The notes under the pieces are model-generated. The model worked only from the letters and a program-made list of their open reading frames with translations. It had not been told where the DNA came from and ran no database searches. DNA of 49,174 nucleotides from a virus. The stretch is from positions 1-49,174 of the IMG/VR virus record IMGVR_UViG_3300046533_000603; one strand, given 5' to 3'. Made by a program: the position numbers and the translations under genes. Positions 31,977 to 39,566 of this stretch are shown here, piece after piece (position 1 is the stretch's first letter; each line of letters starts with the position of its first letter).

Positions 31977-32823
31977 AAGCACCCCCTTCGGGCTGCCCCT
32001 CGGCATTCACCGAAACATCCCGAATCACGTCTATCATCAACGGCGGCTCGGGCTCGTCTCGAAGGGCGCGCTCGAAGCGATCGGGCGTTCGGCGAAGTTC
32101 TACCGCTCGTGGCTCGTGGAGCCCGACGAGGACACCCCCGCTCTCGCCTTCGGTCGCGCCTTCCACTGCGCGCTCCTCGAACCCAAGGTCTTCGCTGAGA
32201 CGTACACCGTCGAGCCCGACTTCGGCGATTGCCGGAAGACGGACAGCACGACGAAGGAGGACGCGAAGGCCAACAAGATTGCCCGCGACGCCTGGCGAGC
32301 CGAGCATGAGGGTCACGAGTTCCTCTCCGATGCGGACTCCGGCGCGATCTACGGCATGGTCGCCGCAATCCGTGAGCACGAGCTCGGCGCGCTGATCCTC
32401 CGCGACGGGGAACCCGAGCTCTCGCTCTCCTGGAAGGACCGCGAGACCGGCCTCTTCTGCAAGACGCGCCCCGACTACTACGTGCGCTCTCAGCGGATGT
32501 GCGTGGACGTGAAGACGACGCTCGACGCCCGCGAAGAGTCGTTCCGGCGCGACATGGTCAAATACGATTACCCGCTCCAGGACGCGCTCTACCGCGAGGG
32601 CTTCGCCAGCGTGGGCGAGCCCGTCGAGCACTTCGTATTCCTCGCCGTCGAGAAGGTGGTCCCGTACGACGCGATCGTTCACACGCTCGACGGGAACGGC
32701 GTCTCGCTCGGCTACACGCGCTCGCGTTCTCGGATCGAACGGATGGCGGAATGCGCGAAGACGAACCGCTGGCCCGGCTACGAGCCGCGGATCAACACGA
32801 TCGAACTTCCTCCCTGGTACTGA
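31966..32823 (+). CDS. RecE-like PD-(D/E)XK exonuclease
   Basis: 285 residues. H-R-N-I-P-N-H-V-Y-H near the start, S-K-G-A-L, F-G-R-A-F-H-C, C-K-T-R-P-D-Y-Y and D-V-K-T-T are the ordered blocks of RecE/DUF3799 nucleases; D-Y and the D-V-K pair are candidate catalytic residues. It degrades one strand of duplex ends so the RecT encoded next can anneal the other. A strong pairing with the gene at 32841. Confidence 0.85.
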   Translation: MLAESTPFGLPLGIHRNIPNHVYHQRRLGLVSKGALEAIGRSAKFYRSWLVEPDEDTPALAFGRAFHCALLEPKVFAETYTVEPDFGDCRKTDSTTKEDAKANKIARDAWRAEHEGHEFLSDADSGAIYGMVAAIREHELGALILRDGEPELSLSWKDRETGLFCKTRPDYYVRSQRMCVDVKTTLDAREESFRRDMVKYDYPLQDALYREGFASVGEPVEHFVFLAVEKVVPYDAIVHTLDGNGVSLGYTRSRSRIERMAECAKTNRWPGYEPRINTIELPPWY

Positions 32824-32840
32824 AAAAGGAGACCGAGACG

Positions 32841-33659
32841 ATGAGCACCAAGCAGCAACAAGGCGAGATGCCGCTCGACGCGGCGAAGAGCGAACCGAGG
32901 ACAGAGGCGGCGCAACCCGCCGAACAGGAGGCCGAACCGAAGCCCCCCGAGCACAACCCGGAGGACGTCAAGAAAGCGCTCGTCGCCGTCACCGACGAAG
33001 AGGAATCGGGCGGCGCAACGCGCGCGCTCTCCGCCTACGGCAGCGAGACGGCGTTCAAGGCCGCCTACCGGATGGCCAAGTCGATCGCGTACGGGACGCT
33101 CGTCCCGGCTGCCTACCAGGGCGAGAAAAATATCCCGAACGTCATGATCGCGATGGAGCTCGCGAACCGGATCGGCGCCTCGATCATGATGGTGATGCAG
33201 AGCCTGCACGTCATCCAAGGGCGCCCGAGCTGGGCCGCGCAGTTCCTGATCGCCACCGTGAACGCCTCGCGGAAGTTCACGCCGATCCGTTTCCGATTCT
33301 TCGGGAGCGAGGGCTCGGACGGCTGGGGCTGTCGCGCATGGGCGAAGGATCGCGAGACCGACGAGGAGTGCGTGGGCGCGCTCATCACGATCGGGATGGC
33401 GAAGGCCGAGGGCTGGGCCACGAAGAGCGGCTCGAAGTGGAAGACGATGCCCGAGCAGATGCTCATGTACCGGTCCGCTGCGTTCTGGACGCGCATCTAC
33501 GCGCCGGAGCTCTCGCTCGGCATGCAGACGACCGAAGAGGTCATCGACACCACGGGCTACGAGGTGACGGACGCGCCCGACGGGATCCGTCCGGGCAGCC
33601 CCGCGGCGCTCGAAGCCTCGCTGCGGAACGGGTCGGCGACGGCTGCAACGGTGGAGTGA
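32841..33659 (+). CDS. recT: RecT-family single-strand annealing protein
   Basis: 272 residues from ATG 32841 with AAAGGAG upstream. A variable acidic N-terminus precedes the RecT core: F-K-A-A-Y-R-M-A-K, N-V-M-I-A-M-E-L-A-N-R-I-G, M-M-V-M-Q-S-L-H-V-I-Q-G-R-P-S-W-A-A-Q-F-L-I and the final K-T-M-P-E-Q-M-L-M-Y-R-S-A-A-F-W. Anneals complementary strands in phage recombination. Follows the RecE-like gene directly. Confidence 0.9.
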   Translation: MSTKQQQGEMPLDAAKSEPRTEAAQPAEQEAEPKPPEHNPEDVKKALVAVTDEEESGGATRALSAYGSETAFKAAYRMAKSIAYGTLVPAAYQGEKNIPNVMIAMELANRIGASIMMVMQSLHVIQGRPSWAAQFLIATVNASRKFTPIRFRFFGSEGSDGWGCRAWAKDRETDEECVGALITIGMAKAEGWATKSGSKWKTMPEQMLMYRSAAFWTRIYAPELSLGMQTTEEVIDTTGYEVTDAPDGIRPGSPAALEASLRNGSATAATVE

Positions 33660-33662
33660 TCC

Positions 33663-34298
33663 ATGTCAGACCCCACTCCCAAGACCCGCACCCGCCGCCC
33701 GCTGACCATCGGTACCGCGCTCGACAAGCTCATGGCCCTGGAGCGCGAGAAGCACGAAGCGCACGTGGCCATGCTCCTGGCGGCGCACAAGAAGCACCTG
33801 GAAAAGCGCGACGCCATCCTCGGGCAGCTCTCAGCGGAGGACGCGAACAAGGTCGTCGAGGCCGTCAACGTCATGCTCAGCGGCGACGATGACGACGAGC
33901 CGCAAGCCGGTTCGATCGGCGGCTTCGGCGTCGACCCGAAGGACTCGGCGCGGCTGCTCGAGCTGCGAGAGCTCATCGACGAGATCGGCTGGCCATCCTT
34001 TGCAGCGGAGGAGGCGGCGGATTACGGCGGGCGGCTGCTACAGCTCGCCGAAGAGCGGCGCTCGCTTGCTCGCAAGTGGTACGCCTGGGACGGCGAGGCG
34101 GAGATTCCCGCGGACCTGCTTGCGCTGCTCTCGCAGATCCATGGAGAGGTCGCAAACCCCCACCCCGAGCCGCTCCCCGAGGACGGCGCGCGAGCGGTGA
34201 AGCCGGAGATCCCGGAGATCGACGGCGTCCCGCCCGCGTTCCGCCAGCCTGTCCCGCCGCCGAAGCCGGGCGAGCGGATTGAGGTTGTGCGGAAGTGA
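33663..34298 (+). CDS. Hypothetical recombination-cluster protein
   Basis: 211 residues. A charged helical N-terminus (E-R-E-K-H-E-A-H-V-A-M-L-L-A-A-H-K-K-H), a Asp-rich linker, a second helical region, and a Pro-rich tail (V-P-P-A-F-R-Q-P-V-P-P-P-K-P). May be an accessory to RecT/RecE; not recognised. Confidence 0.6.
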   Translation: MSDPTPKTRTRRPLTIGTALDKLMALEREKHEAHVAMLLAAHKKHLEKRDAILGQLSAEDANKVVEAVNVMLSGDDDDEPQAGSIGGFGVDPKDSARLLELRELIDEIGWPSFAAEEAADYGGRLLQLAEERRSLARKWYAWDGEAEIPADLLALLSQIHGEVANPHPEPLPEDGARAVKPEIPEIDGVPPAFRQPVPPPKPGERIEVVRK

Positions 34299-34456
34299 CC
34301 TCGCGCCTCCTCCCTTGGCTCCTGGTCGTCGCGCTCTTCTTCGTGGCCCTGCGGCAGGTCATCACGTGGGCGTGGCTGCCGTGGCTCATCTGCGCGGGAC
34401 TCGTCGTCGTGATCGGCGCCCTGATGCATCTGATGGGAGGCATGTTCCGGCGATGA
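34295..34456 (+). CDS. 53-residue two-segment membrane protein
   Basis: GTG 34295 overlaps the previous stop; its own TGA is overlapped by the next ATG. Hydrophobic stretches W-L-L-V-V-A-L-F-F-V-A-L and W-L-P-W-L-I-C-A-G-L-V-V-V-I-G-A suggest two membrane passes joined by a short turn; the C-terminus M-F-R-R is basic. Unknown role. Confidence 0.55.
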   Translation: MTSRLLPWLLVVALFFVALRQVITWAWLPWLICAGLVVVIGALMHLMGGMFRR

Positions 34457-34662
34457 TCAGCCCGAAGCCCGCTCCCCAGCACGTCCACGTCTCATGGTGC
34501 ATGACGTGCGGGGCTCCGATCATCGCGGAGCTCACGGCGGCGCGCGCGATGACATCGTGTCCGAACTGCCCGATCGGAGCCGGTCACGTGAGGACCGCGC
34601 ACTACCGACTCGTGCCACCGAAAGAACGGAGCGGCCGAAAACCGAGGAGGAACCGAAGATGA
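34453..34662 (+). CDS. Small zinc-ribbon-like protein
   Basis: 69 residues from ATG 34453 (ATGA overlap). W-C-M-T-C-G-A-P and S-C-P-N-C-P-I-G give a C-x-x-C...C-x-x-C zinc ribbon; a basic tail (K-P-R-R-N-R-R) follows. Unknown function. Confidence 0.6.
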   Translation: MISPKPAPQHVHVSWCMTCGAPIIAELTAARAMTSCPNCPIGAGHVRTAHYRLVPPKERSGRKPRRNRR

Positions 34663-34880
34663 GCGAAGCAGTGAATCACCCGAAGCACTACAACGCCCAC
34701 CCGAGCGGGGTGGAATGCATCCAAGTCGTGGAGCACATGACGTTCAACGTCGGCAACGCGATCAAATACCTGTGGCGAGCGGGACTGAAAGGGTCGGCCC
34801 CGCTCCTCGAAGACCTGAAGAAGGCGCGCTGGTATCTCGACCGCGAGATCCAGCGCGTGGAGGCCGCGTCACATGCGTAA
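34659..34880 (+). CDS. DUF3310 family protein
   Basis: 73 residues from ATG 34659 with AGGAGG upstream. N-H-P-K-H-Y, G-V-E-C-I-Q-V-V-E-H-M-T-F-N-V-G-N-A-I-K-Y-L-W-R-A-G are the diagnostic blocks of DUF3310, sometimes called nucleotide kinase-like; no known ATP site is present. Nearby ThyX suggests a nucleotide-pool role. Confidence 0.85.
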   Translation: MSEAVNHPKHYNAHPSGVECIQVVEHMTFNVGNAIKYLWRAGLKGSAPLLEDLKKARWYLDREIQRVEAASHA

Positions 34881-35619
34881 GATTCTCGACCACGGATACG
34901 TCGAGCTCGTCGAGTCCTGGGGCTCCGACCAGGCGATCGTCGAAGCCGCCCGGATGAGCACCGGCAAAGGCTTCTTAGGCTGGGGAGGAGGTGCCTGTCC
35001 GGATACTCCGCACGACGCAGAGTGTCGCTGCAAAGGGACTGGCACTCTACCTGCCGGAGACGAGAAGCTACTTCGCTACCTCTACGAGAATGCCCACGCG
35101 ACGCCGTTCGAGTTCGGCGGGCTCGTCATCGAGGTGCAGGCACCGATCTTCGTCTTCCGCGAATGGCACCGGCATCGGACACAGAGCTACAACGAGATGA
35201 GTGCACGCTACGCGCCGCTCCCTGCGTTCGACTACGTCCCCACCGTCGAACGCTGCCTAGTTGGCGGCGGGGGGAATCGCCAGGCCGGCACCGTCGCGGG
35301 TGCCGAGCAGCTCACGACGGAGGGCGCGGAGGCATGGCGTGCCGAGCTCGAGAAGTTCTACATCTGCGCCGAGTCGCTCTACCAGCAGGGCCTCGCAAGC
35401 GGCATCCCGAAGGAACTCGCGCGGCTCGTGCTCCCCGTCGGGCGCTACTCGAAGATGCGAGCGAGCGCGAACCTTCGCAACTGGCTCGGCTTCCTCACGC
35501 TCCGGATGGCGCCGAACGCCCAGGCGGAAATCCGCGAGTACGCGAAGGCCGTGGGTCAGATCGTCGCGGAGCGGTTCCCGAGGACGTGGGAGCTGTTCGC
35601 GGGGAAAACCGTTCGATGA
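34873..35619 (+). CDS. thyX: Flavin-dependent thymidylate synthase
   Basis: 248 residues. The ThyX motif R-H-R-T-Q-S-Y-N-E-M-S-A-R-Y is at 100-113, with F-E-F-G-G-L-V-I-E-V-Q before it and a C-terminal L-R-M-A-P-N-A-Q-A-E-I. It makes dTMP from dUMP using FAD. An insertion at ~36-62 has C-P-D-T...C-R-C-K-G-T-G, a zinc-site look not present in typical ThyX. Overlaps the DUF3310 gene by eight bases. Confidence 0.92.
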   Translation: MRKILDHGYVELVESWGSDQAIVEAARMSTGKGFLGWGGGACPDTPHDAECRCKGTGTLPAGDEKLLRYLYENAHATPFEFGGLVIEVQAPIFVFREWHRHRTQSYNEMSARYAPLPAFDYVPTVERCLVGGGGNRQAGTVAGAEQLTTEGAEAWRAELEKFYICAESLYQQGLASGIPKELARLVLPVGRYSKMRASANLRNWLGFLTLRMAPNAQAEIREYAKAVGQIVAERFPRTWELFAGKTVR

Positions 35620-36056
35620 CCAAACACCCCAAGATCCGCCGGTTCGCAGAAGGGACCGACGTCAGCGTCGATCGCTCCCGCCAGGAGATCGAGAGGATCT
35701 GCCGCGCGCACGGCGCTTCCGGCTTCGCCTCCTCGTGGGACAAATCGGCCTACGTCATCATGTTCGAGCTCCGCGGCCGTCGCGTGCGGTTCGACGTCGG
35801 CGCTCCGGACACGAAGACGTATCGCGATACGAAGCGCTGGGAGGCCGAAGAGCGTCGAAGGTGGCGCGCGCTCCTGCTCATCCTGAAGGCGAAGCTCGAG
35901 CTCGTCGCGTCGGGTGACACGGACTTCGAGGCGGAGTTCCTCGCGAACCTCGTCCTTCGCGGAGGGCAGACGCTCGGGTCGACGTTCCTGCCGACGCTGA
36001 CTGAGGTGCTCGATACCGGGACAATGCCGAAGATGCTCACTGCGGGGACGCCGTGA
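35616..36056 (+). CDS. Conserved phage hypothetical protein
   Basis: 146 residues from ATG 35616 (ATGA). V-S-V-D-R-S-R-Q-E-I-E-R-I, G-F-A-S-S-W-D, Y-V-I-M-F-E-L-R-G-R-R-V-R-F-D are blocks common to an unnamed phage family. Function unknown; DNA-binding possible. Confidence 0.65.
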   Translation: MTKHPKIRRFAEGTDVSVDRSRQEIERICRAHGASGFASSWDKSAYVIMFELRGRRVRFDVGAPDTKTYRDTKRWEAEERRRWRALLLILKAKLELVASGDTDFEAEFLANLVLRGGQTLGSTFLPTLTEVLDTGTMPKMLTAGTP

Positions 36057-36241
36057 GGCGCAACCTGGCAGCGCTGAAGAAGTCGCACGAGCCGCTCGTT
36101 AGCGTCGTGGCCGTCTGCAAGGCGATTCAGGATGTGCAGCGTGCGACGACGAAAGAGCGCACCCCGGAGTGGTACGTGTTGAATCGGGCGCTTCATGCGG
36201 TGTGGGCGTTGCCGACGAGAAAGGCAATCGCCGATGGCTGA
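36053..36241 (+). CDS. Hypothetical protein
   Basis: 62 residues from GTG 36053 (GTGA). Basic start then helices V-S-V-V-A-V-C-K-A-I-Q and V-L-N-R-A-L-H-A-V-W. Not recognised. Confidence 0.55.
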   Translation: MRRNLAALKKSHEPLVSVVAVCKAIQDVQRATTKERTPEWYVLNRALHAVWALPTRKAIADG

Positions 36242-36533
36242 GCGGGATCGATCCAGCGCGGAGAGCCGTTCGGGGATGAAGCACGGTGCTCAGTTGGTCT
36301 CTCGGATAGGCCGCTACCTGGATCGTAAGCTCCTGAGTCTCGCGCTCTTCGCGTTTTGGTGGGCCCGCGGTGTCATCGCAACGGTGCGCGCGCGGCGAGG
36401 AAGAGACTTCCTTCCGCGAGAGTGCGACATCATCGACCGTCGCCCAGGCGTCTACACGGAGTTGGATCAGGCAGAGGATAGAAGGCGCGTCCTCGCAATG
36501 GATCTGGGTCAAGAGAAGGAGCCGCGCGAATGA
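36234..36533 (+). CDS. Putative membrane-associated protein with MKHG internal start
   Basis: 99 residues from ATG 36234; an in-frame ATG at 36276 begins M-K-H-G like three later reading frames and would give 85 residues. One amphipathic-hydrophobic segment L-L-S-L-A-L-F-A-F-W-W-A-R-G-V-I-A. Charged C-terminus. Unknown. Confidence 0.5.
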   Translation: MAERDRSSAESRSGMKHGAQLVSRIGRYLDRKLLSLALFAFWWARGVIATVRARRGRDFLPRECDIIDRRPGVYTELDQAEDRRRVLAMDLGQEKEPRE

Positions 36534-36760
36534 AGCAGGGCACTCAGCGGCGTATTCGTAGGTCCGCGCCACCTGTTTGCACGTGTGACCCAGACGATTT
36601 CGGGATGGGCCACGGCGCAGGCTGCCCGGTTGGCGATCAAAATGGCAGGCAGACGGTGCGTGACGCGATTCGTGAGATGAAGGCGCACGGAGTTCCGGAG
36701 CCGTTGCTACGCCCGGTTCGGCGGTGGCTTCTGACTCAAGAGAAGAAGGCTCGCAGATGA
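36530..36760 (+). CDS. Small Cys/Arg-rich protein
   Basis: 76 residues beginning M-K-Q-G. V-C-T-C-D-P and A-G-C-P-V give a few Cys ligands; then a basic C-terminal helix (E-K-K-A-R-R). Coupled by ATGA to the next gene. Not recognised. Confidence 0.5.
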   Translation: MKQGTQRRIRRSAPPVCTCDPDDFGMGHGAGCPVGDQNGRQTVRDAIREMKAHGVPEPLLRPVRRWLLTQEKKARR

Positions 36761-37044
36761 AGCACGGATGCACGGCTGTCCCCGGCGAGAGCGCGCCGGT
36801 CAGTTCTAAGCTGCCACCGGGGATGTTCTACCCGCTCGGGATCTACTTGTCCGAAGACGGAGGCGAATGGCTCGTGCGCGACCACTGCGGGCAGAGCGGG
36901 CGATTTTGCGTCATCGGGCCTTGGACAACGGACACGATGGCGTCGTTCAAGACCATGGCCGAGGCGTGTGTGTTCATCGTCGAACGCGCTGGCGCGGGCT
37001 CCTGGGAGTACAGAATCAAAACCGGATCGGAGGCACGTAGATGA
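36757..37044 (+). CDS. Hypothetical protein beginning MKHG
   Basis: 95 residues from ATG 36757 (ATGA). Starts M-K-H-G-C-T-A-V-P-G-E; its first ~60 bases are imperfectly repeated at 37041. The later part (G-I-Y-L-S-E-D-G-G-E-W, R-F-C-V-I-G-P-W) is a mixed beta protein. Not recognised. Confidence 0.55.
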   Translation: MKHGCTAVPGESAPVSSKLPPGMFYPLGIYLSEDGGEWLVRDHCGQSGRFCVIGPWTTDTMASFKTMAEACVFIVERAGAGSWEYRIKTGSEARR

Positions 37045-37091
37045 AGCACGGATGTACGGCAGGTCGCACGAAGAGGAGTCCAAGATGGTGA
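37041..37091 (+). other. 16-residue reading frame, degenerate copy of a gene start
   Basis: ATG 37041 overlaps the previous stop (ATGA); after M-K-H-G-C-T-A-G-R-T-K-R-S-P-R-W it stops at 37091, overlapping the ATG of the DUF5662 gene. The first 23 bases repeat those of the gene at 36757 almost exactly, so it looks like a duplicated gene start reduced to a leader. Confidence 0.45.
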
Positions 37092-37654
37092 ATCTAGAGA
37101 CAACGGTGCCGGTCAATTCTGAGCTGCAACTCGCCGAGGCCGAAGGCAAGGTCGCGACCTTCGAGCACATCGACAAGGTTCGCGAGCTCCTGCGGCTCTT
37201 CGCGAACGAGCTCCTGGCGCGCGGCGAGACGCACGATCGCTCGAAGCTCGAGCCGGCGGAGTCGGCTGTCTTCGCGGAGTTCACGCCGAAGCTCAAGGGC
37301 TGCACCTATGGGAGCGACGAGTACCGCGGGTTCCTTGCGGCGATGAAGCCGGCGCTGGACCACCACTACGCGAACAACCGGCACCATCCGGAGCACCATG
37401 CGCCGGAAGATCCGAAGCTCGGGATCGACCGGATGAATCTGCTCGACGTCTTGGAGATGTTCCTCGACTGGCGCGCGTCGTCGATGCGGCACGCGGACGG
37501 GGACATGGGGAAGAGCATCGGGATCAACGAGAAGCGGTTCGCGATGAGCCCTCAGCTCGCGAGCATCTTCCGGAACACGCTTCGGGATCTTCAGGACGGG
37601 ACGCTCTCCACGAACAAGATGAGCGGGACTACCTCCGAGCGAGAGGGCGCGTAG
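37085..37654 (+). CDS. DUF5662 family protein
   Basis: 189 residues from ATG 37085. H-I-D-K-V-R-E-L-L, T-H-D-R-S-K-L-E, Y-G-S-D-E-Y, H-H-Y-A-N-N-R-H-H-P-E-H-H, M-N-L-L-D-V-L-E-M-F-L-D-W are the family blocks: a His-rich helical protein resembling metal-binding helical domains, common in phages. An enzyme is likely from the His/Asp pattern; substrate unknown. Confidence 0.8.
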   Translation: MVNLETTVPVNSELQLAEAEGKVATFEHIDKVRELLRLFANELLARGETHDRSKLEPAESAVFAEFTPKLKGCTYGSDEYRGFLAAMKPALDHHYANNRHHPEHHAPEDPKLGIDRMNLLDVLEMFLDWRASSMRHADGDMGKSIGINEKRFAMSPQLASIFRNTLRDLQDGTLSTNKMSGTTSEREGA

Positions 37655-37710
37655 ATGAAGCACGGCGCGCGATTGAATATCTCGCCATCGAGTCCCGTCG
37701 TACCTGGACC

Positions 37711-38655
37711 ATGCAGACCCGATCTCTCGAAGACGCCTGTCACTCCTACGCCCAACACTCCCGCGCCCCGGGCACGCGCGCCTCGTACCTCCAGAAGATG
37801 GTCCCGTTCCGCGCGTTCTGCGCAGAGCGCGGCGTCAAGGCCGTGCCCGCAGAGCCCGAGACGGTGCGTCTCTACCTCGCCAAGCTCGCGGAGAGCGGAC
37901 TCTCGGTGTCCACCGTGAACCAGTTCCTTTCCGCCATCGGCGAGGCTCACGAGGTCGAGGGGCACCTCTCGCCGCGCTTCCACCCCGCCGTCCAGCAGGT
38001 CTGGAAGGGCATCCGCCGGACGAAGAAGGTCCGCCAGGTCGGCATGAAGCCGCTCCTCGCCGAGCACATCAAGAAGATGCTCGCGGCGACGCCGGACGTC
38101 TCAATGCTGAACGCTCGGGACCGTGCGATCGTCGTCTTCGGCTGGGCCTGCGCGATGCGTCGGCACGAGGTCGTGGACACGCACGTCGAGCACGTGACCT
38201 TCCACGACAAGGGATTCACCGTGCTCATCGAGCGCTCGAAGGAGGACCAGGAGGGCAACGGCTTCGAGAAGATAGTTCTCTTCGGCAAGAACGAGGCGAC
38301 GTGCCCCGTCCGCATCCTCCAGCGCTGGCTCGCCGTGTCCCGCATCACCGAGGGACCCATCTTCCGCCCGGTGAACCGCTGGGGCCGCGTCGTCCAGTAC
38401 GGCGAGCAGCAACGCCTCTGGCCGCAGTACGTCGAGAAGATCGTCAAGCGCCTGATGACGAACGCAGGGCTCGACCACAAGGGCTACGGCGCCCACTCGC
38501 TCCGCGCCGGGTTCATCACCCAAGCCGCGCTCAACGGGCACACCGAGAGCGAAATCATGCGGCACTCGGGCCACTCGAACACCAAGATCGTGCAGCGGTA
38601 CATCCGCATCGCGAACCTCGACAAGAGAAACACCACTGAGGACATGGGGCTATGA
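37711..38655 (+). CDS. Second tyrosine recombinase (XerC-like)
   Basis: 314 residues from ATG 37711; the frame remains open upstream. A SAM-like core-binding domain (T-R-A-S-Y-L-Q-K-M) precedes catalytic Arg150 (C-A-M-R-R-H), Lys177, His262 and Arg265 (H-S-L-R-A-G-F), His288 (H-S-G-H-S-N) and Tyr297. No arm-binding domain, unlike the integrase at 24002. It could resolve genome multimers or invert a segment; no obvious inverted repeat flanks it. Confidence 0.85.
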   Translation: MQTRSLEDACHSYAQHSRAPGTRASYLQKMVPFRAFCAERGVKAVPAEPETVRLYLAKLAESGLSVSTVNQFLSAIGEAHEVEGHLSPRFHPAVQQVWKGIRRTKKVRQVGMKPLLAEHIKKMLAATPDVSMLNARDRAIVVFGWACAMRRHEVVDTHVEHVTFHDKGFTVLIERSKEDQEGNGFEKIVLFGKNEATCPVRILQRWLAVSRITEGPIFRPVNRWGRVVQYGEQQRLWPQYVEKIVKRLMTNAGLDHKGYGAHSLRAGFITQAALNGHTESEIMRHSGHSNTKIVQRYIRIANLDKRNTTEDMGL

Positions 38656-39566
38656 CGCAAGCCGGAGCCCTCTACAACGAGAATGAACCATACGCCGTTG
38701 AATGGCTCCAAAACCTTGAACGCGCGGGGCACATCGCCGCCGGCGCAATCGATCCTAGAAGCATCCGTGCAATCGCCGCCTCCGATCTCCGGGGGCGGCG
38801 ACAAGCCCACTTCTTCGCGGGGCTCGGCGGGTGGTCGCACGCGCTCCGCCTCGCCGACTGGCCAGACGATGCTCCGGTTTGGACCGGGTCCTGTCCCTGT
38901 CAGCCGTTCTCGCAAAGCGGGCGCAAGAAAGGCTTCGCCGACGATCGGCACCTGTGGCCAACGTGGTTCAAGCTCATCGAGGAGTGCCGCCCTCCAATCA
39001 TCTTTGGAGAACAAGTTGCGAGTCCTGACGGTCTCAAGTGGCTCGATCTTGTTCTCACTGACTTGGAAGGAGCGGGTTACGCCTTCGGGACGAGCGATCT
39101 GTGCGCTGCGGGCATCGGGGCTCCGCACATCCGACAACGGTTATACTTCGTGGCCGTCGCCAATGACGAACGATGCAAAGGGCAGCGCCTACACCTACGC
39201 GCAGGGCAATCACGATCGCCCATCGCTCAAGTTGCTCGGGGCGGCACGGCTGGCACACTGGCCAACGCCAGCGGTCACGAACGCGGAGAGGGGCGGAGAC
39301 GCCCGGCGGTGGAAGGGCGAACAGAGCCTCGGGGGACGTCGGAGCAATCTTCAGGATGCCGTGATGACAGCGCCTGGTCCGCCGCCGATTATCTCCCCTG
39401 CACGGACGGAAAAGCTCGCCCAGTTGAACCCGGAACATTCCCGCTGGCTCATGGGGTACCCGCCCGAGTGGGCAAGCTGCGCGCCTACGGAAATGCCATC
39501 GTCCCGCAGGTCGCGGCGACTTTCATCCGAGCTGCTAGGTCCGCCATGATTGAGGTGCAACCATGA
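38652..39566 (+). CDS. DNA cytosine-5 methyltransferase
   Basis: 304 residues. F-F-A-G-L-G-G-W motif I, catalytic S-C-P-C-Q-P-F motif IV with F-G-E-Q-V in place of E-N-V, Q-R-L-Y-F motif VIII, and the end G-K-L-R-A-Y-G-N-A-I-V-P-Q. Methylates cytosine; likely protects from host restriction. Start overlaps the recombinase stop (ATGA). From ~39050 on, third positions suit the overlapping +1 frame better than this one. Confidence 0.85.
   Translation: MTQAGALYNENEPYAVEWLQNLERAGHIAAGAIDPRSIRAIAASDLRGRRQAHFFAGLGGWSHALRLADWPDDAPVWTGSCPCQPFSQSGRKKGFADDRHLWPTWFKLIEECRPPIIFGEQVASPDGLKWLDLVLTDLEGAGYAFGTSDLCAAGIGAPHIRQRLYFVAVANDERCKGQRLHLRAGQSRSPIAQVARGGTAGTLANASGHERGEGRRRPAVEGRTEPRGTSEQSSGCRDDSAWSAADYLPCTDGKARPVEPGTFPLAHGVPARVGKLRAYGNAIVPQVAATFIRAARSAMIEVQP
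38683..39549 (+). CDS. Overprinted reading frame within C5 methyltransferase
   Basis: 288 residues in the +1 frame, 31 bases into the methyltransferase gene. Contains S-A-A-L-Q-S-S-L-E-N-K-L-R-V, L-T-W-K-E-R-V-T-P-S-G-R, T-S-D-N-G-Y-T-S-W-P-S-P-M, L-N-P-E-H-S-R-W-L-M-G-Y-P-P-E-W and C-A-P-T-E-M-P-S-S-R-R. I recognise these as blocks of a widespread phage protein usually annotated hypothetical or methyltransferase-associated. Codon third-position G/C is higher here than in the methyltransferase frame over the second half. Both frames may be translated. Confidence 0.5.
   Translation: MNHTPLNGSKTLNARGTSPPAQSILEASVQSPPPISGGGDKPTSSRGSAGGRTRSASPTGQTMLRFGPGPVPVSRSRKAGARKASPTIGTCGQRGSSSSRSAALQSSLENKLRVLTVSSGSILFSLTWKERVTPSGRAICALRASGLRTSDNGYTSWPSPMTNDAKGSAYTYAQGNHDRPSLKLLGAARLAHWPTPAVTNAERGGDARRWKGEQSLGGRRSNLQDAVMTAPGPPPIISPARTEKLAQLNPEHSRWLMGYPPEWASCAPTEMPSSRRSRRLSSELLGPP

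Noticed and set aside
37655-37918. 87-residue frame beginning MKHGARL before the second recombinase
   Set aside because: From about residue 20 it is a Pro/Arg/Ser shadow of the recombinase gene; at best its start is a linker.
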